Shown: positions 17,172 through 26,956, counted from the stretch's first letter. The stretch: 64,000 nt of DNA from Marivita geojedonensis (GCF_002115805.1 NZ_JFKC01000006.1:1-64000); one strand, 5' to 3'. Notes: generated from the sequence alone by a model not told the origin. Program-made: numbers and translations.

Positions 17172-17567
17172 CTATTCTTCTACATCGTCCACATCGGCCT
17201 GACCCGAGAGCCTGCGGCGTACAATGGACCAACTGAGCCCGATGCCCAGCACCAGCGACAGCGCCAGGATTCCGATCCAGGTGGACAGCGTGCGGTTCTG
17301 CAGATCGAGCAGACCGAAATCGTAGGCAACCCAGAGCAGCGCGCCCACAAGCGCGAGGATCAGGATCATGCCGAATGCGCCGATGGAACGGAGCGTGGCG
17401 CGCAGGTAGATGATGTATCCGACCAGCAGCACCAGCCCGGCAAGCACGGTGATCGACAATTTCTCCTGGCCGTCGGTCATGGCCCAGCGGACGAAATTGA
17501 TTTCAGTCGGGTTATAGGTGGCAGAGACAAGGCCGAACGCGAAGAGCCAGCGTAGAATGAACCCCAT
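17172..17567 (-). CDS. DUF6524-like four-helix membrane protein
   Basis: A 131-aa integral membrane protein. Hydrophobic segments lie at about residues 3-18, 38-55, 62-85 and 97-113. An acidic C-terminus follows (GQADVDDVEE). It contains the conserved-looking SATYNPTEINFVRW stretch near the first helix. I associate it with the DUF6524 family found in marine alphaproteobacteria; no function is known. It diverges from purA across a 239-bp gap. Confidence 0.75.
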   Translation of the reverse strand: MGFILRWLFAFGLVSATYNPTEINFVRWAMTDGQEKLSITVLAGLVLLVGYIIYLRATLRSIGAFGMILILALVGALLWVAYDFGLLDLQNRTLSTWIGILALSLVLGIGLSWSIVRRRLSGQADVDDVEE

Positions 17568-17806
17568 GTGTCACCACCTTTTCCGAATTACCACGTGCCG
17601 GCACAGGACCTGAAGCCGCAGGAACTGTCCAGAGGGGCGGGTGTTCTTGGCGGTTGGCCTGTGGCAAAGCGGCAGAAATCCGTAAGGGGGCGGCACCCAT
17701 GTTGATATGTCGCGCAATTGCGGTGGAAAACCGGTTCCCCCCGCAGGCATTGCGCTTTATACGGGCGCGGGTTTGACGGATGGAACTCCAGCAAAGGTCT
17801 AAAGAC

Positions 17807-19102
17807 ATGGCGAATGTGGTGGTCGTGGGTGCCCAGTGGGGCGACGAGGGCAAAGGCAAGATCGTGGACTGGCTCTCGGAGCGGGCGGATGTGATCTGCC
17901 GCTTCCAGGGTGGGCACAATGCCGGTCATACGCTTGTGATCGATGGAAAGGTCTACAAGCTGCATGCGCTGCCGTCCGGCGTGGTGCGCGGAGGCAAGCT
18001 GTCGGTGATCGGCAATGGTGTCGTGCTGGACCCATGGCACCTGATGAAAGAGATCGAAACCATTCGTGGTCAGGGTGTAGAGATCACGCCCGAGACGCTG
18101 ATGATCGCAGAGAACACGCCGCTGATCCTTCCGATTCACGGTGAGTTGGACCGGGCGCGCGAAGAGGCAGCCAGCAAAGGTACCAAGATCGGCACCACCG
18201 GGCGCGGCATCGGCCCGGCTTATGAGGACAAGGTGGGTCGTCGGTCTGTCCGCGTCGCTGATCTGGCGGATCGCGCGACGCTTGAGGCGCGTGTGGACCG
18301 TGCGTTGCAGCACCACGATCCGCTGCGCAAGGGTCTGGGTTTTGACCCGGTGGACCGCGATGCGCTGCTGGCTCAGCTGACCGAGATCGCGGATCAGATC
18401 CTGCCCTTCGCGGCACCGGTCTGGAAGGTGCTCAACGAGAAGCGCAAGGGGGGCAAACGCATCCTGTTCGAAGGGGCGCAGGGCGCGCTTCTAGACATCG
18501 ATTTCGGCACCTATCCGTTTGTGACCTCGTCCAACGTGATCGCCGGTCAGGCGGCGACGGGTGTTGGCCTTGGGCCGGGGGCGATCGATTACGTGCTGGG
18601 CATCGTCAAGGCCTACACCACGCGGGTGGGCGAAGGCCCGTTCCCGACAGAATTGCACGACGAAGACGGACAGCGCCTTGGCGAACGCGGGCATGAGTTC
18701 GGCACCACAACCGGGCGCAAGCGGCGCTGCGGCTGGTTCGATGCTTGCCTTGTCCGCCAGACCTGCGCAACGAGCGGCGTGAATGGCATCTCATTGACCA
18801 AGCTGGATGTGCTGGACGGGTTCGAGACGCTGAAGATCTGTGTCGGCTACGAGTTGGACGGTCAGCGTTACGACTACCTGCCGACCGCCGCCGAAGAACA
18901 GGCGCGCTGCACGCCGATCTACGAGGAAATGCCCGGCTGGTCGCAATCGACCGAAGGCGCACGGTCCTGGGTCGATCTGCCCGCAGAAGCGATCAAATAT
19001 GTGCGCCGGATCGAGGAATTGATCGAATGCCCGGTTGCCCTACTTTCCACCTCACCCGAGCGGGAGGACACGATCCTCGTGACCGATCCGTTCGCGGATT
19101 GA
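17807..19102 (+). CDS. purA: Adenylosuccinate synthetase
   Basis: A 431-aa GTP-dependent ligase that makes adenylosuccinate from IMP and aspartate. The P-loop-like [11 protein letters not shown] lies at residues 8-18, followed by [24 protein letters not shown] and the GTP-site [11 protein letters not shown]. Length is typical. The start is ATG 17807, preceded by AAAGG; the ORF opens 9 codons earlier without support. DUF2842 follows 16 bp later, probably co-transcribed. Confidence 0.97.
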   Translation: MANVVVVGAQWGDEGKGKIVDWLSERADVICRFQGGHNAGHTLVIDGKVYKLHALPSGVVRGGKLSVIGNGVVLDPWHLMKEIETIRGQGVEITPETLMIAENTPLILPIHGELDRAREEAASKGTKIGTTGRGIGPAYEDKVGRRSVRVADLADRATLEARVDRALQHHDPLRKGLGFDPVDRDALLAQLTEIADQILPFAAPVWKVLNEKRKGGKRILFEGAQGALLDIDFGTYPFVTSSNVIAGQAATGVGLGPGAIDYVLGIVKAYTTRVGEGPFPTELHDEDGQRLGERGHEFGTTTGRKRRCGWFDACLVRQTCATSGVNGISLTKLDVLDGFETLKICVGYELDGQRYDYLPTAAEEQARCTPIYEEMPGWSQSTEGARSWVDLPAEAIKYVRRIEELIECPVALLSTSPEREDTILVTDPFAD

Positions 19103-19118
19103 CGGAAAGGAGGCGCGG

Positions 19119-19340
19119 ATGGCGCTGAGCTACAAGGCCCGCAAGCGATGGGCTCTGGTGATCCTTCTGGTCGGCATGCCCGCCTATGTCGTGGCCTGCG
19201 TGACGGTACTCAACTGGCTGGATCGGCCGTCCTTCCTTGTCGAACTGCTGGTCTACATCGTGCTGGGGATACTCTGGGCGCTGCCGTTCAAGTTTGTGTT
19301 CAAGGGGATCGGGCAACCCGACCCTGACGCCGAGAAGTAA
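19119..19340 (+). CDS. DUF2842 domain small membrane protein
   Basis: A 73-aa protein with two membrane helices (about residues 12-32 and 42-62). Short basic N-terminal (SYKARKRW) and C-terminal tails match the DUF2842 family of alphaproteobacteria. A strong AAAGGAGG ribosome-binding site precedes ATG 19119. It is the last gene of the purA unit and is followed by a strong terminator. Function unknown. Confidence 0.87.
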   Translation: MALSYKARKRWALVILLVGMPAYVVACVTVLNWLDRPSFLVELLVYIVLGILWALPFKFVFKGIGQPDPDAEK

Positions 19341-19364
19341 GGCGGTGGCAGCCGCAAATGCAAA

Positions 19365-19392
19365 AAAGGCCGGACATGTCTGTCCGGCCTTT
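19365..19392. terminator. Bidirectional intrinsic terminator
   Basis: A 12-bp perfect stem AAAGGCCGGACA/TGTCCGGCCTTT with a TGTC loop. It is flanked by CAAAAAA on the left and TTTGTTTTTT on the right, so it can stop both the purA-DUF2842 transcript and the opposing transcript of the acidic protein. Confidence 0.92.
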
Positions 19393-19414
19393 GTTTTTTG
19401 TTGGACCGACCTGA

Positions 19415-21775
19415 TCAGCCGGCGGCGCGGGCATCGGGCTTGAAGCCGATGCTGTCGGAGGCTGCGAAGCGGCCTCCACCCTTCTTCTCGATCTTGCCCT
19501 CGCGGAGAAGCTGACCAAAGCTGCGCAGGCGTTCCTCGCGCGAGCTGGCCTCGCCCTCGGCCTGGTGAAGTTTGGTCATCAACTGCGGACGCGAGAACTG
19601 GTCGCGGCCTTCGACAAAGGACATGTAGGCAGCAGCGGCTTCGAGAAGTTCTGCCAAAGTGTGGGCCCCCTGGCTTTCTGCGAATTCCGCGAAACCGATG
19701 TCGTCACCCGGGGTGGCATCTGTAGGGTCGATCGCTTCGGCGGTACGCAGCACGCGACGTGGGCGGACGGGCTCGACCGATTTCGGCGCGGCATCCACAT
19801 CGATCCGCTGCTCTGCGACGAGCTTGAGCGGGGCCGGGCGCACAGGTGCGGGACGGGCAGAGCGGGCTTCCGTGACCTTCGGGCGGCGCGGGCGCACCGC
19901 ATCGGCCAGATCCTCGCGGTAGGGCTCTTCCTCGACCTCGGCCTTCTTGCCGAAGCCCAGCAGGCGGTCCGCCTTGGTCGCCGCCACGGCTGCGCGGAGA
20001 TGCGCGATGGCGCTGCGGCGGCGGTTGCCTTCGGGTTCTTCCATCTCGGTGTCTGTCTTGTCGGCCAGACGTTCGACGGAATCGTCATCTTCCTCGATGG
20101 AGGTGTCGGTCAGAAGGGCGCGGCCCGGGCTGGTCAGCTTGACCGCCTTGCGGATGTTGGCGCTGGCTGCGTCGAGGTCTTCTTCGCTCAGTTCGAGCGC
20201 TTCATCTTCGTCCTCATCCTCGAAGTCCCAGTCTTCGTCCTCTTCGATCTCGGCATGGAGATCGGCGAGTTCGCGGGCCAGTTCAGCTTCCTGCTCAGGG
20301 GTGAGGGAGCTGTCCTCGAGGCCGGGGACCGCCTTGGCGACAACGACCAGGGTATCGTCTTCGGCCTCATCGTCGAACTCGTCCTCGTCGTCGTATTCCT
20401 CGATATCGCCCGAAGCGAGGGCCGCTTCGACATCGGCGCGTTTGGCCTTGGCGACACGGGCCACGATCGGAGCCGGGGCTTCGTCCTCGTCTTCGAAATC
20501 GTCGTCGAGGTCGAGCGTGTCTTCGTCTTCGTCTTCGTCGTCCTCTGCTACGTCCTGCCGTGTCTCCTGATCGAGCACCAACGGGATGTCGTCTTCGTCG
20601 TCCTCATCTTCGTCGTCAAAGTCCATGGCGTCGGTCAGAGCGGCGACGTCATCCTCGTCGTCTTCCTCTGCGATCGGCTGGGCCTGTGCCGCAGCGGCAG
20701 CCTGCGCTTCAAGCTCTGCGATTTTGGCGCGGAGTGCTTCGAGTTCGCTTTGGGCTTCCTCGGCCGCATGGTCTTCAACCCCGGCCTCGACCTCGGCCTC
20801 GTCAGCCTCGATCTGATCCGACATCGCGTCCGCGATCGTATCGGAGAAGATCATATCATCCTCATCCTCGGCGTCGTCAAAGGTGAGGGTGGTGTCTTCT
20901 TCCTCGAAGTCTTCTTCGACGGCCTGTGCCTCGGGCGCCTCGACAAAACCGGGGATCTCCAGAGTGGTGTCGAGGGCGTCGTTTTCGTCGATGCCGTCGC
21001 CGTCCGGGCCGGACATGGCGTGTTCGTCTTCGATATACTCCGGTGTTTTCTGCGCCTTGGAGGCCACGACGGCGCGGATGCGCTGCAGTTTGTCGGCCAC
21101 GCTGTCGGTTACAGCCGGGGCTTCCGCGATATGCTCTGCGATCTCTTCCGCACTGGTATCGAGTGTGACCACGTTGTCGGGCTCGGCGTCGTGACCGGCG
21201 ATCAGATCGTCGATGGACTCCGCCACATCCTCATCGTCACTCGCAAACAGGATATCATCCGCAGTGTCATCATCTTCCCCGTCGTCGGACAGGTCGAGTT
21301 CGGACAGATCAATTGCGATGTCCTCGACAGGGGCTTCTTCGGTCACGAGGTCTGCGAGGCTGGCGTCTTCCGAAACCGTCAGGTCGACGTCCGTATCAAA
21401 GCCCTCAGCCTGAGTGTCCGCGACAGCCAGTGCGGTGGCAGCCGCCCCGACTGTCGCGCCCACCTTGGCTGCGTCCGCTGACGTGTCCGGCGCGACATCC
21501 CCTCGCGGCGGCTCGGACTCATCAGTCGGACGCAGAACCAGATTGCCCTTTTCGAAACGCGCTTCAACGCGACGTTCGATTTCGCGCTCCGCGATCCGGG
21601 CCAGCATCTCGGCGTCCGGGGTCGGCGGTTCTGCGCCAAAATATCGGTCATCCTGCGCGAGATCGCGGAAGTATTCCGCAATCGCCTTCATGGTGTCGAA
21701 GGAATTGTCAAAACCCTCGAGCGTGCATGAAAAGGTACCGTAGGATACCGTGAGTATCTTGTTCGAACTCACCAT
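19415..21775 (-). CDS. Large acidic protein with disordered centre
   Basis: A 786-aa protein from ATG 21775 (MVSSNKILTVSYGTFSC); a longer frame reaches 21859. The N-terminus (about 1-85) is an ordered, conserved-looking domain, TVSYGTFSCTLEGFDNSFDTMKAI then EYFRDLAQDDRYFG. The middle 550 residues are dominated by Asp/Glu runs (EDDEDDVAAL, DEDEDTLDLDDDFEDEDE) and appear disordered. A Pro/Arg-rich basic stretch follows, then a C-terminal block (about 690-786) with a winged-helix-like MSFVEGRDQFSRPQLMTKL and REGKIEKKGGGRF. I recall close relatives in other Rhodobacteraceae but no assigned function. It has no signal peptide or membrane segment. It diverges from thiN. A scaffold or nucleoid-associated role is conceivable only. 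Confidence 0.75.
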   Translation of the reverse strand: MVSSNKILTVSYGTFSCTLEGFDNSFDTMKAIAEYFRDLAQDDRYFGAEPPTPDAEMLARIAEREIERRVEARFEKGNLVLRPTDESEPPRGDVAPDTSADAAKVGATVGAAATALAVADTQAEGFDTDVDLTVSEDASLADLVTEEAPVEDIAIDLSELDLSDDGEDDDTADDILFASDDEDVAESIDDLIAGHDAEPDNVVTLDTSAEEIAEHIAEAPAVTDSVADKLQRIRAVVASKAQKTPEYIEDEHAMSGPDGDGIDENDALDTTLEIPGFVEAPEAQAVEEDFEEEDTTLTFDDAEDEDDMIFSDTIADAMSDQIEADEAEVEAGVEDHAAEEAQSELEALRAKIAELEAQAAAAAQAQPIAEEDDEDDVAALTDAMDFDDEDEDDEDDIPLVLDQETRQDVAEDDEDEDEDTLDLDDDFEDEDEAPAPIVARVAKAKRADVEAALASGDIEEYDDEDEFDDEAEDDTLVVVAKAVPGLEDSSLTPEQEAELARELADLHAEIEEDEDWDFEDEDEDEALELSEEDLDAASANIRKAVKLTSPGRALLTDTSIEEDDDSVERLADKTDTEMEEPEGNRRRSAIAHLRAAVAATKADRLLGFGKKAEVEEEPYREDLADAVRPRRPKVTEARSARPAPVRPAPLKLVAEQRIDVDAAPKSVEPVRPRRVLRTAEAIDPTDATPGDDIGFAEFAESQGAHTLAELLEAAAAYMSFVEGRDQFSRPQLMTKLHQAEGEASSREERLRSFGQLLREGKIEKKGGGRFAASDSIGFKPDARAAG

Positions 21776-21914
21776 AACAAAACCCGCTTTCCAAAATTCT
21801 GCGAAGGTCTGGATAACATGGTTACCAAGACCAAAGCGTATCGAATCTGTGCCGGTCACGGTATCATTTCGTGACCTGATTGTGATCTGTTTCGCCTTTC
21901 GCCATTAATCAGCC

Positions 21915-22598
21915 ATGAACGACGCAATTGTTTTCGCGGACGCACCAGTCCTGCTTGTCGGTGGCGCACATGGCGACAATCGGCACCTTTCCAGACTATT
22001 GGACGAGGTTGAGACCGTCGTCGCGGCGGATAGCGGCGCCGACTGGCTCGCCGCAGTTGGACGGATGCCGGATGCCCTGATCGGCGATCTGGATTCGGTG
22101 TCCGAGACGACGCGCGCCGCGCTGGCGGAAGATCGTGTGCACCATATCGCAGAGCAGGACAGCACCGATTTCGACAAGGCTGTGCGGTCGATCAATGCTC
22201 CGCTGATCCTTGGAGTGGGTTTCCTTGGCGGGCGGGTCGATCACCTGATGGCGGCGCTGACCGTTCTGGCACGTTATCCGGATCGGGCCATCGTTCTGGT
22301 TGGGGACAAGGACGTGGTGGCGCATTTGCCGCCCTCGATCGACTTGCCTCTGGAACCGGGAACACGGGTCTCTCTCTATCCGCTGTGCGCGGTCGAAGGC
22401 ACATCGACAGGTCTGCATTGGCCGATTGACGGCTTGCTCATGTCTCCGGATGCGCGGGTTGGGACATCGAACCGCGCTGAAGGGGCGGTGAGGATCAGGA
22501 TGCATTCCGCAGGTATGCTTATTATTCTGCCGGTGTCTCAGCGGGCCGCGCTGCAACGGGCGCTGTTGGGGGCCGACGGCTTATGGCCTGCTCCCTGA
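21915..22598 (+). CDS. Thiamine diphosphokinase
   Basis: A 227-aa cytosolic enzyme that transfers pyrophosphate from ATP to thiamine to make TPP. Family motifs: AADSGADWLAAVGRMPDALIGDLDS, EQDSTDFDKAV, the GxxGGRVDH block, and a C-terminal thiamine-binding domain with LHWPIDGLLM and GTSNRAEG. Length is normal. Its last 77 bp overlap, in antisense, the end of the convergent EamA gene. Confidence 0.92.
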   Translation: MNDAIVFADAPVLLVGGAHGDNRHLSRLLDEVETVVAADSGADWLAAVGRMPDALIGDLDSVSETTRAALAEDRVHHIAEQDSTDFDKAVRSINAPLILGVGFLGGRVDHLMAALTVLARYPDRAIVLVGDKDVVAHLPPSIDLPLEPGTRVSLYPLCAVEGTSTGLHWPIDGLLMSPDARVGTSNRAEGAVRIRMHSAGMLIILPVSQRAALQRALLGADGLWPAP

Positions 22599-23466
22599 AC
22601 ACGATATAAAGACCGGAGCCAATCGTGATTGCGATGCCGATGCTCGCCATCATGTTCGGCAGGTCTCCGAAAATGATAAAGCCGATGATCGTTGCGATGG
22701 GTATCTCAAGATACTGCATCGGCGCGACCGTCGCAGAGGGTGCAAACCGCAGGGACCAAGTCATCAGCAGATGCGCCAGAGTGCCGGACAGCCCGATCGC
22801 CACCAGAAGGGTCCAGGTGGACGCCCCAAGCACGCCATTCCATGCGAGGATTGGGGCCGACATGTCGGGCACGAGAAAAAGGACCGGGGCCATGAGCACG
22901 ACCGCCATTACACCCGAAACCGCCTGAAGACCGATGGGGTCGATTTCCTTGGCGATCTTTCGGGTCACCAGCATGAACAATGCAAAGTTGAGCGCGACAC
23001 CGAGTGGAAGAAGGGCGGGCCAACCCACCTCCTGAAACGAGGGCTGCACGACCAGCAGCGTTCCCACAAAGCCCACCGCGCAGGCGATCATGCGGCGCAG
23101 TCCCACCTCTTCGCCCAGAACGTAGTGTCCCAGCAGCAGCATGATGAACGGCATGACAAAGGCGATGGCAACCGCATCAGCCAGCGGCAGATAGTACAGC
23201 GCAGAGACCATCATCCCGATTCCGACGATATGCATAACCGTACGGATCGCGGTCAGATGAAAGACACGGCGGCTCATCCGCCAGATACGGCCCGACATGG
23301 CGACAATCGGGATCAGAACGATGGCCTGAATTCCAAACCGCACGAACAGCAACTGCCCCAGCGCAACCTTGTCAGACAGGATCTTGGCCAGCGCGTCGCC
23401 CATCGGGGCGACGATGCAGAAGCCCAACATGAGGGCGATTCCAAGTGTGGGGCGGTCCTGAGTCAT
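22522..23466 (-). CDS. EamA/DMT family transporter
   Basis: A 314-aa inner-membrane exporter-type protein with ten predicted helices forming two EamA repeats (about residues 5-140 and 155-290). It has the usual ALYYLPLADAVAIAFVMPF and FAPSATVAPMQYLEIP end-of-repeat blocks. The C-terminal tail is Pro/Ala-rich (RRPPTAPVAARPAETPAE), and the DNA for it doubles as the 3' end of the thiamine diphosphokinase gene on the other strand. Substrate unknown. Confidence 0.88.
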   Translation of the reverse strand: MTQDRPTLGIALMLGFCIVAPMGDALAKILSDKVALGQLLFVRFGIQAIVLIPIVAMSGRIWRMSRRVFHLTAIRTVMHIVGIGMMVSALYYLPLADAVAIAFVMPFIMLLLGHYVLGEEVGLRRMIACAVGFVGTLLVVQPSFQEVGWPALLPLGVALNFALFMLVTRKIAKEIDPIGLQAVSGVMAVVLMAPVLFLVPDMSAPILAWNGVLGASTWTLLVAIGLSGTLAHLLMTWSLRFAPSATVAPMQYLEIPIATIIGFIIFGDLPNMMASIGIAITIGSGLYIVFREQAISRRPPTAPVAARPAETPAE

Positions 23467-23553
23467 ACGGGACGCTACTCTCGGTTGTGTTTGTGTGTCA
23501 ACGCTCTACTGAAAGCGGCGTGACTTGCGCAGATTGCGGCCGTGCGAGAAAGG

Positions 23554-24927
23554 TTAACAGTTGGGGATGTTCACCGCCAACCCTCCGAGAGAGGTTTCCT
23601 TGTACTTCTCATGCATGTCCGCGCCGGTCTGGCGCATGGTCTCAATAGCCGAATCGAGCGGCACGAAATGCGTACCGTCGCCGCGCAGCGCGAGGCTTGC
23701 TGCAGACACGGCCTTGATGGCGCCCAGCCCGTTGCGTTCGATGCAGGGCACCTGAACCAGTCCTTTAACCGGATCGCACGTCATGCCGAGGTGATGTTCC
23801 AGCGCGATTTCCGCCGCGTTTTCGATCTGCTCGGGAGAGCCGCCCATCACCGCGCACAGCCCGGCGGCGGCCATTGCGCTTGCGCTGCCCACTTCGGCCT
23901 GGCAGCCGGCCTCGGCCCCGCTGATGGACGCGTTGAACTTCACCAGCCCGCCGATCGCGGCGGCGGTCAGCAGAAAATCAGGCACACGCTTCGTCGTCGC
24001 GCCGGGCACATGGTCAAGGTAATAGCGGATCGTTGCGGGTACCACGCCCGCCGCCCCGTTGGTGGGCGCTGTCACAACCTGTCCTCCGGCGGCATTCTCT
24101 TCGTTCACCGCCATCGCGTACACGCTCATCCAGTCATTGATCGTGTGTGGTGCGGTCAGGTTCATACCGCGTTCAGCCAACAGTTTCTGATGGATGCCCT
24201 TGGCGCGGCGCTTCACGCTGAGACCACCGGGCAGAATACCTTCGGCCTCAAGACCGCGGTTGATGCAGTCATTCATGACCTGCCAGAGTCGTTCGATCCC
24301 GCGGTCCAATTCAGCGGCAGAGCGGCGGGACAGTTCGTTCGCGCGTTTCATCTCTGCGATGCTCATATGCGCGATATTCGCCATTTCGAGCATCTCGGCC
24401 GCCGATTTGAACGGGTAGGGCACCGGTGCGCCATCGTCGGTATCCTTGCCGGCATCAAGCTCGGCCTGTGTCATCACGAAACCGCCACCGATGGAGTAAT
24501 AGGTTTCCTGCAGGATCACGTCGCCCTGCGCATCTGTTGCGCTGAGGATCATGCCATTGGCGTGGCCTGGCAGGTTCGGTCCGAAATCGAAGGTCAGGTC
24601 GGACTCCGGGTCGAACGCCAGAACGGGCAGGCTCTCGGGCTCCACCGTCCTGGTTGCTTTGATCTGCGCCAGAGCCGCATCGGCTTTTTCTCTGTCGTAG
24701 CTTTCGGGAACGAACCCGGCGAGGCCAAGAATGGTGGCCCTGTCGGTGGCGTGGCCGACCCCGGTGAAGGCCAGCGATCCATGCAGCGATGCCTTGACCC
24801 CCGCAACCGTGAATGGCGCTTTGCGCAGCCGGTCAAGAAAGCGCGCGGCGGCAACCATCGGCCCCATCGTGTGAGACGAGGACGGGCCAATGCCGACCTT
24901 GAACATGTCGAAGACGGAAAGAAACAT
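23554..24927 (-). CDS. sdaA: L-serine ammonia-lyase
   Basis: A 457-aa [4Fe-4S] enzyme that deaminates L-serine to pyruvate and ammonia. The N-terminal beta domain starts [24 protein letters not shown]. The alpha domain carries [18 protein letters not shown] and the cluster cysteines in [14 protein letters not shown] and [19 protein letters not shown]. It ends NIPNC, the C-terminal Cys typical of single-chain type 2 enzymes. The GST gene ends 2 bp before its start on the same strand, so the pair is probably one operon. Confidence 0.95.
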   Translation of the reverse strand: MFLSVFDMFKVGIGPSSSHTMGPMVAAARFLDRLRKAPFTVAGVKASLHGSLAFTGVGHATDRATILGLAGFVPESYDREKADAALAQIKATRTVEPESLPVLAFDPESDLTFDFGPNLPGHANGMILSATDAQGDVILQETYYSIGGGFVMTQAELDAGKDTDDGAPVPYPFKSAAEMLEMANIAHMSIAEMKRANELSRRSAAELDRGIERLWQVMNDCINRGLEAEGILPGGLSVKRRAKGIHQKLLAERGMNLTAPHTINDWMSVYAMAVNEENAAGGQVVTAPTNGAAGVVPATIRYYLDHVPGATTKRVPDFLLTAAAIGGLVKFNASISGAEAGCQAEVGSASAMAAAGLCAVMGGSPEQIENAAEIALEHHLGMTCDPVKGLVQVPCIERNGLGAIKAVSAASLALRGDGTHFVPLDSAIETMRQTGADMHEKYKETSLGGLAVNIPNC

Positions 24928-24929
24928 GG

Positions 24930-25634
24930 CTAGAGCGCGCTCCCTTCAGGTGGCGTGGGTGGATGTGGGGCGGAAAACGGTGTTGGCCCAAGCCCTTCGG
25001 CCATCATGGCTCGCGCAACAGTGTCGCGCGCCTCGATGCGGCGGGCAAGAGCGTGAAGCGCGGACCACCGCTTCAGGTCATACCATGATGTGTCTGCGGA
25101 GGCTGGGTATATCGCCGGCCATCGCAGAAGAACGGCGAGGTACATGTCGCAGAACGTCAGATCCCCTTCAACCGTCCGCCATGCCGTATTCAGCACGTCG
25201 AAATGCGCCTGAAGATTACGGTGCAACTGCTTTGACAATGCGTCCTGTGCCCGTGGATCGGAACCGGCATACTTGTCCGGATAGAACAGCGCACGCATTT
25301 CGGCATGTACGGTGTTCGACAGGAAGAACAGCCAGCTTAGAAACCGCCCGCGGCCGGGATGATCCGGGGCAGGGGAAAGCAGCATCCGGTCGCGGTGACG
25401 GTCGGCCAGCCACAGACAGATCGCCGCAGTTTCGAACATCGGACCGTCCGGTGTTTCCAAAGCGGGGATGCGGCCAGCCGGATTCAGTTTTTGATAGGCC
25501 GGTCTGTGCTGCGCAGACACGCGCCGGTCGACCAGCGCAGTTTCATAGGGAAGGTGCAGCTCTTCCAGGACCAACCGGACGATCAGCGACGCATTGTCAA
25601 GCGCGTAATGCAGAACATAGCTCATGCCTCTCAT
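24930..25634 (-). CDS. Glutathione S-transferase family protein
   Basis: A 234-aa GST. The thioredoxin-like N-terminal domain includes NPAGRIPALETPDGPMFETAAICLWLADRH, with the cis-Pro and the glutathione-contact E-T pair. A helical C-terminal domain follows (about 90-210), with DMYLAVLLRW. Starts at 25634 and 25625 (MSYVLHYALDN) are both possible; GAGAGG lies too close to the second. It immediately precedes sdaA and diverges from a small peptide gene and rpiA. Physiological substrate unknown. Confidence 0.88.
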   Translation of the reverse strand: MRGMSYVLHYALDNASLIVRLVLEELHLPYETALVDRRVSAQHRPAYQKLNPAGRIPALETPDGPMFETAAICLWLADRHRDRMLLSPAPDHPGRGRFLSWLFFLSNTVHAEMRALFYPDKYAGSDPRAQDALSKQLHRNLQAHFDVLNTAWRTVEGDLTFCDMYLAVLLRWPAIYPASADTSWYDLKRWSALHALARRIEARDTVARAMMAEGLGPTPFSAPHPPTPPEGSAL

Positions 25635-25759
25635 CTATCCCGCGTTGCCCGCGTCGGACGCTGCGAAAGCGGCGCGTGGCAGCGAAAAAGCGATGCGCTT
25701 AACCCGACCTTTACCCGGCGCGGTGCAGGCTTGGCAGAGTCGCAGCCAAAGGTGATCGG

Positions 25760-25936
25760 ATGAAGGACACTTTCAACAAAGCAGCGTGGTTCGCTTCGGC
25801 GTTGGCAATTCTCACATGGGCCTTCGCGCCGCAGATCGCGTCGGCCAATGCCGTCATGTTCCCGAAAATCCCGTCGGTCGAGGTACTGCCTCTGCCCCCG
25901 GTGTCGCAGGACAGAACGGCAGACCCGGGGCATTAA
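25760..25936 (+). CDS. 58-aa predicted secreted peptide
   Basis: A short ORF with a good AAAGGTG ribosome-binding site 5 nt before ATG 25760. The product is 58 aa: a Lys-containing n-region, a hydrophobic core (AAWFASALAILTWAFAPQ) and a plausible signal-peptidase site after IASANA. A Pro-rich mature tail follows (MFPKIPSVEVLPLPPVS). I recognise no family. It lies 117 bp before rpiA on the same strand and diverges from the GST gene. Support rests on the start signal and the export-signal architecture. Confidence 0.55.
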   Translation: MKDTFNKAAWFASALAILTWAFAPQIASANAVMFPKIPSVEVLPLPPVSQDRTADPGH

Positions 25937-26053
25937 CTCCTCTGAACGTTCTCTGCGTGCCGACTGCCCGGAACAAGGCGGCAAGCCAATTCGGTCTCGC
26001 CCCTTGCGCGGCAACGTCTTATAAGTACGGCAAGTCTGCCCCAGGAGTTGCCC

Positions 26054-26836
26054 ATGACCGGAGAACTGTCGCCTATCGACAAAGCCAAGTTCGTCGCCGC
26101 AAAACGCGCGGCAGAGCTGGTCGAGGACGGCATGCGCGTCGGACTGGGGACGGGATCGACAGCGGCATGGCTGGTGCGCCATCTGGGCGACCGGGTGCAG
26201 GACGAGGGCTTGCGGATCAAGGGTGTTCCCACGTCCACCCGCACGGCACAGCTGGCCCGCGATGCCGGGATCGACGTGATCACGCTGGATGAGGCAGGGA
26301 CACTCAACATCACCATCGATGGGGCGGATGAGTTCGACGCCAACCTGAACCTGATCAAAGGTGGTGGCGGGGCTCTTTTGCACGAAAAAATCGTCGCCGC
26401 CGCGAGCGAGGAAGTGGTCATCATCGCCGATGCGGCCAAAGAGGTCGGTACACTCGGGGCGTTTCCGCTGCCCATCGAAGTGATTCCCTTCGGCTGGACG
26501 ACAACGCAGATGCTGGTTGATGAGCTTCTCGTCTCTGCCGATGTGATGGGGCGCAGGATCACGCTGCGTATGAACGGCGACAAACCCTTCCGCACCGACG
26601 AAGGAAACCACATCCTTGATCTGCACCTGAGCCGGATCGGCAATCCCCGGCAGCTTGCCATGGCGCTGAACCAGATGCCGGGTGTCGTCGAAAACGGGTT
26701 GTTCATCGATCTCTGTGACAAGGTCATCATCGGGTACAGCGATGGTCGCGTCGAAACGCGTGACATCAACGAAGGCACGGTGAGCGAGGAACACATCAAT
26801 CTCGTCGAGACGGATAATCTCTTTTCCGACATCTGA
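26054..26836 (+). CDS. rpiA: Ribose-5-phosphate isomerase A
   Basis: A 260-aa cytosolic enzyme that interconverts ribose-5-phosphate and ribulose-5-phosphate. Motifs: GLGTGSTAAWLVRHLGD, the catalytic DGADEFDANLNLIKGGGGALLHEKI loop with Asp and Lys, and LPIEVIPFGW. The start is ATG 26054 with CAGGAG 6 nt upstream; an in-frame TTG two codons earlier is less likely. Length is slightly above the E. coli enzyme, owing to a C-terminal extension. Confidence 0.95.
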   Translation: MTGELSPIDKAKFVAAKRAAELVEDGMRVGLGTGSTAAWLVRHLGDRVQDEGLRIKGVPTSTRTAQLARDAGIDVITLDEAGTLNITIDGADEFDANLNLIKGGGGALLHEKIVAAASEEVVIIADAAKEVGTLGAFPLPIEVIPFGWTTTQMLVDELLVSADVMGRRITLRMNGDKPFRTDEGNHILDLHLSRIGNPRQLAMALNQMPGVVENGLFIDLCDKVIIGYSDGRVETRDINEGTVSEEHINLVETDNLFSDI

Positions 26837-26838
26837 CG

Positions 26839-26956
26839 GTCCGGACTGCCGCCACCCTTCGAACTACGATCTGAAACGTCGACTGCGCCGCAGTGCTCGT
26901 TTGCCAGCTTTGCAAATCGAGGGCCGGTGGTCGGTCTTTGACGACAACAAAGATCG
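26839..26956. repeat. Inverted repeats between rpiA and the TPR gene
   Basis: The 121-bp convergent gap holds GTCCGGAC (26839-26846), ACTGC/GCAGT (26882-26894), TTTGC/GCAAA (26900-26916) and a 9-bp stem CGGTCTTTG/CAAAGATCG (26932-26956, one G-T pair, 7-nt loop). They are the only candidate terminators for the two converging genes. Confidence 0.5.

Noticed and set aside
19565-21481. 638-aa plus-strand ORF opposite the acidic protein
   Set aside because: It mirrors Asp/Glu codon runs as Val/Phe/Leu-rich nonsense; the minus-strand reading has coherent terminal domains.
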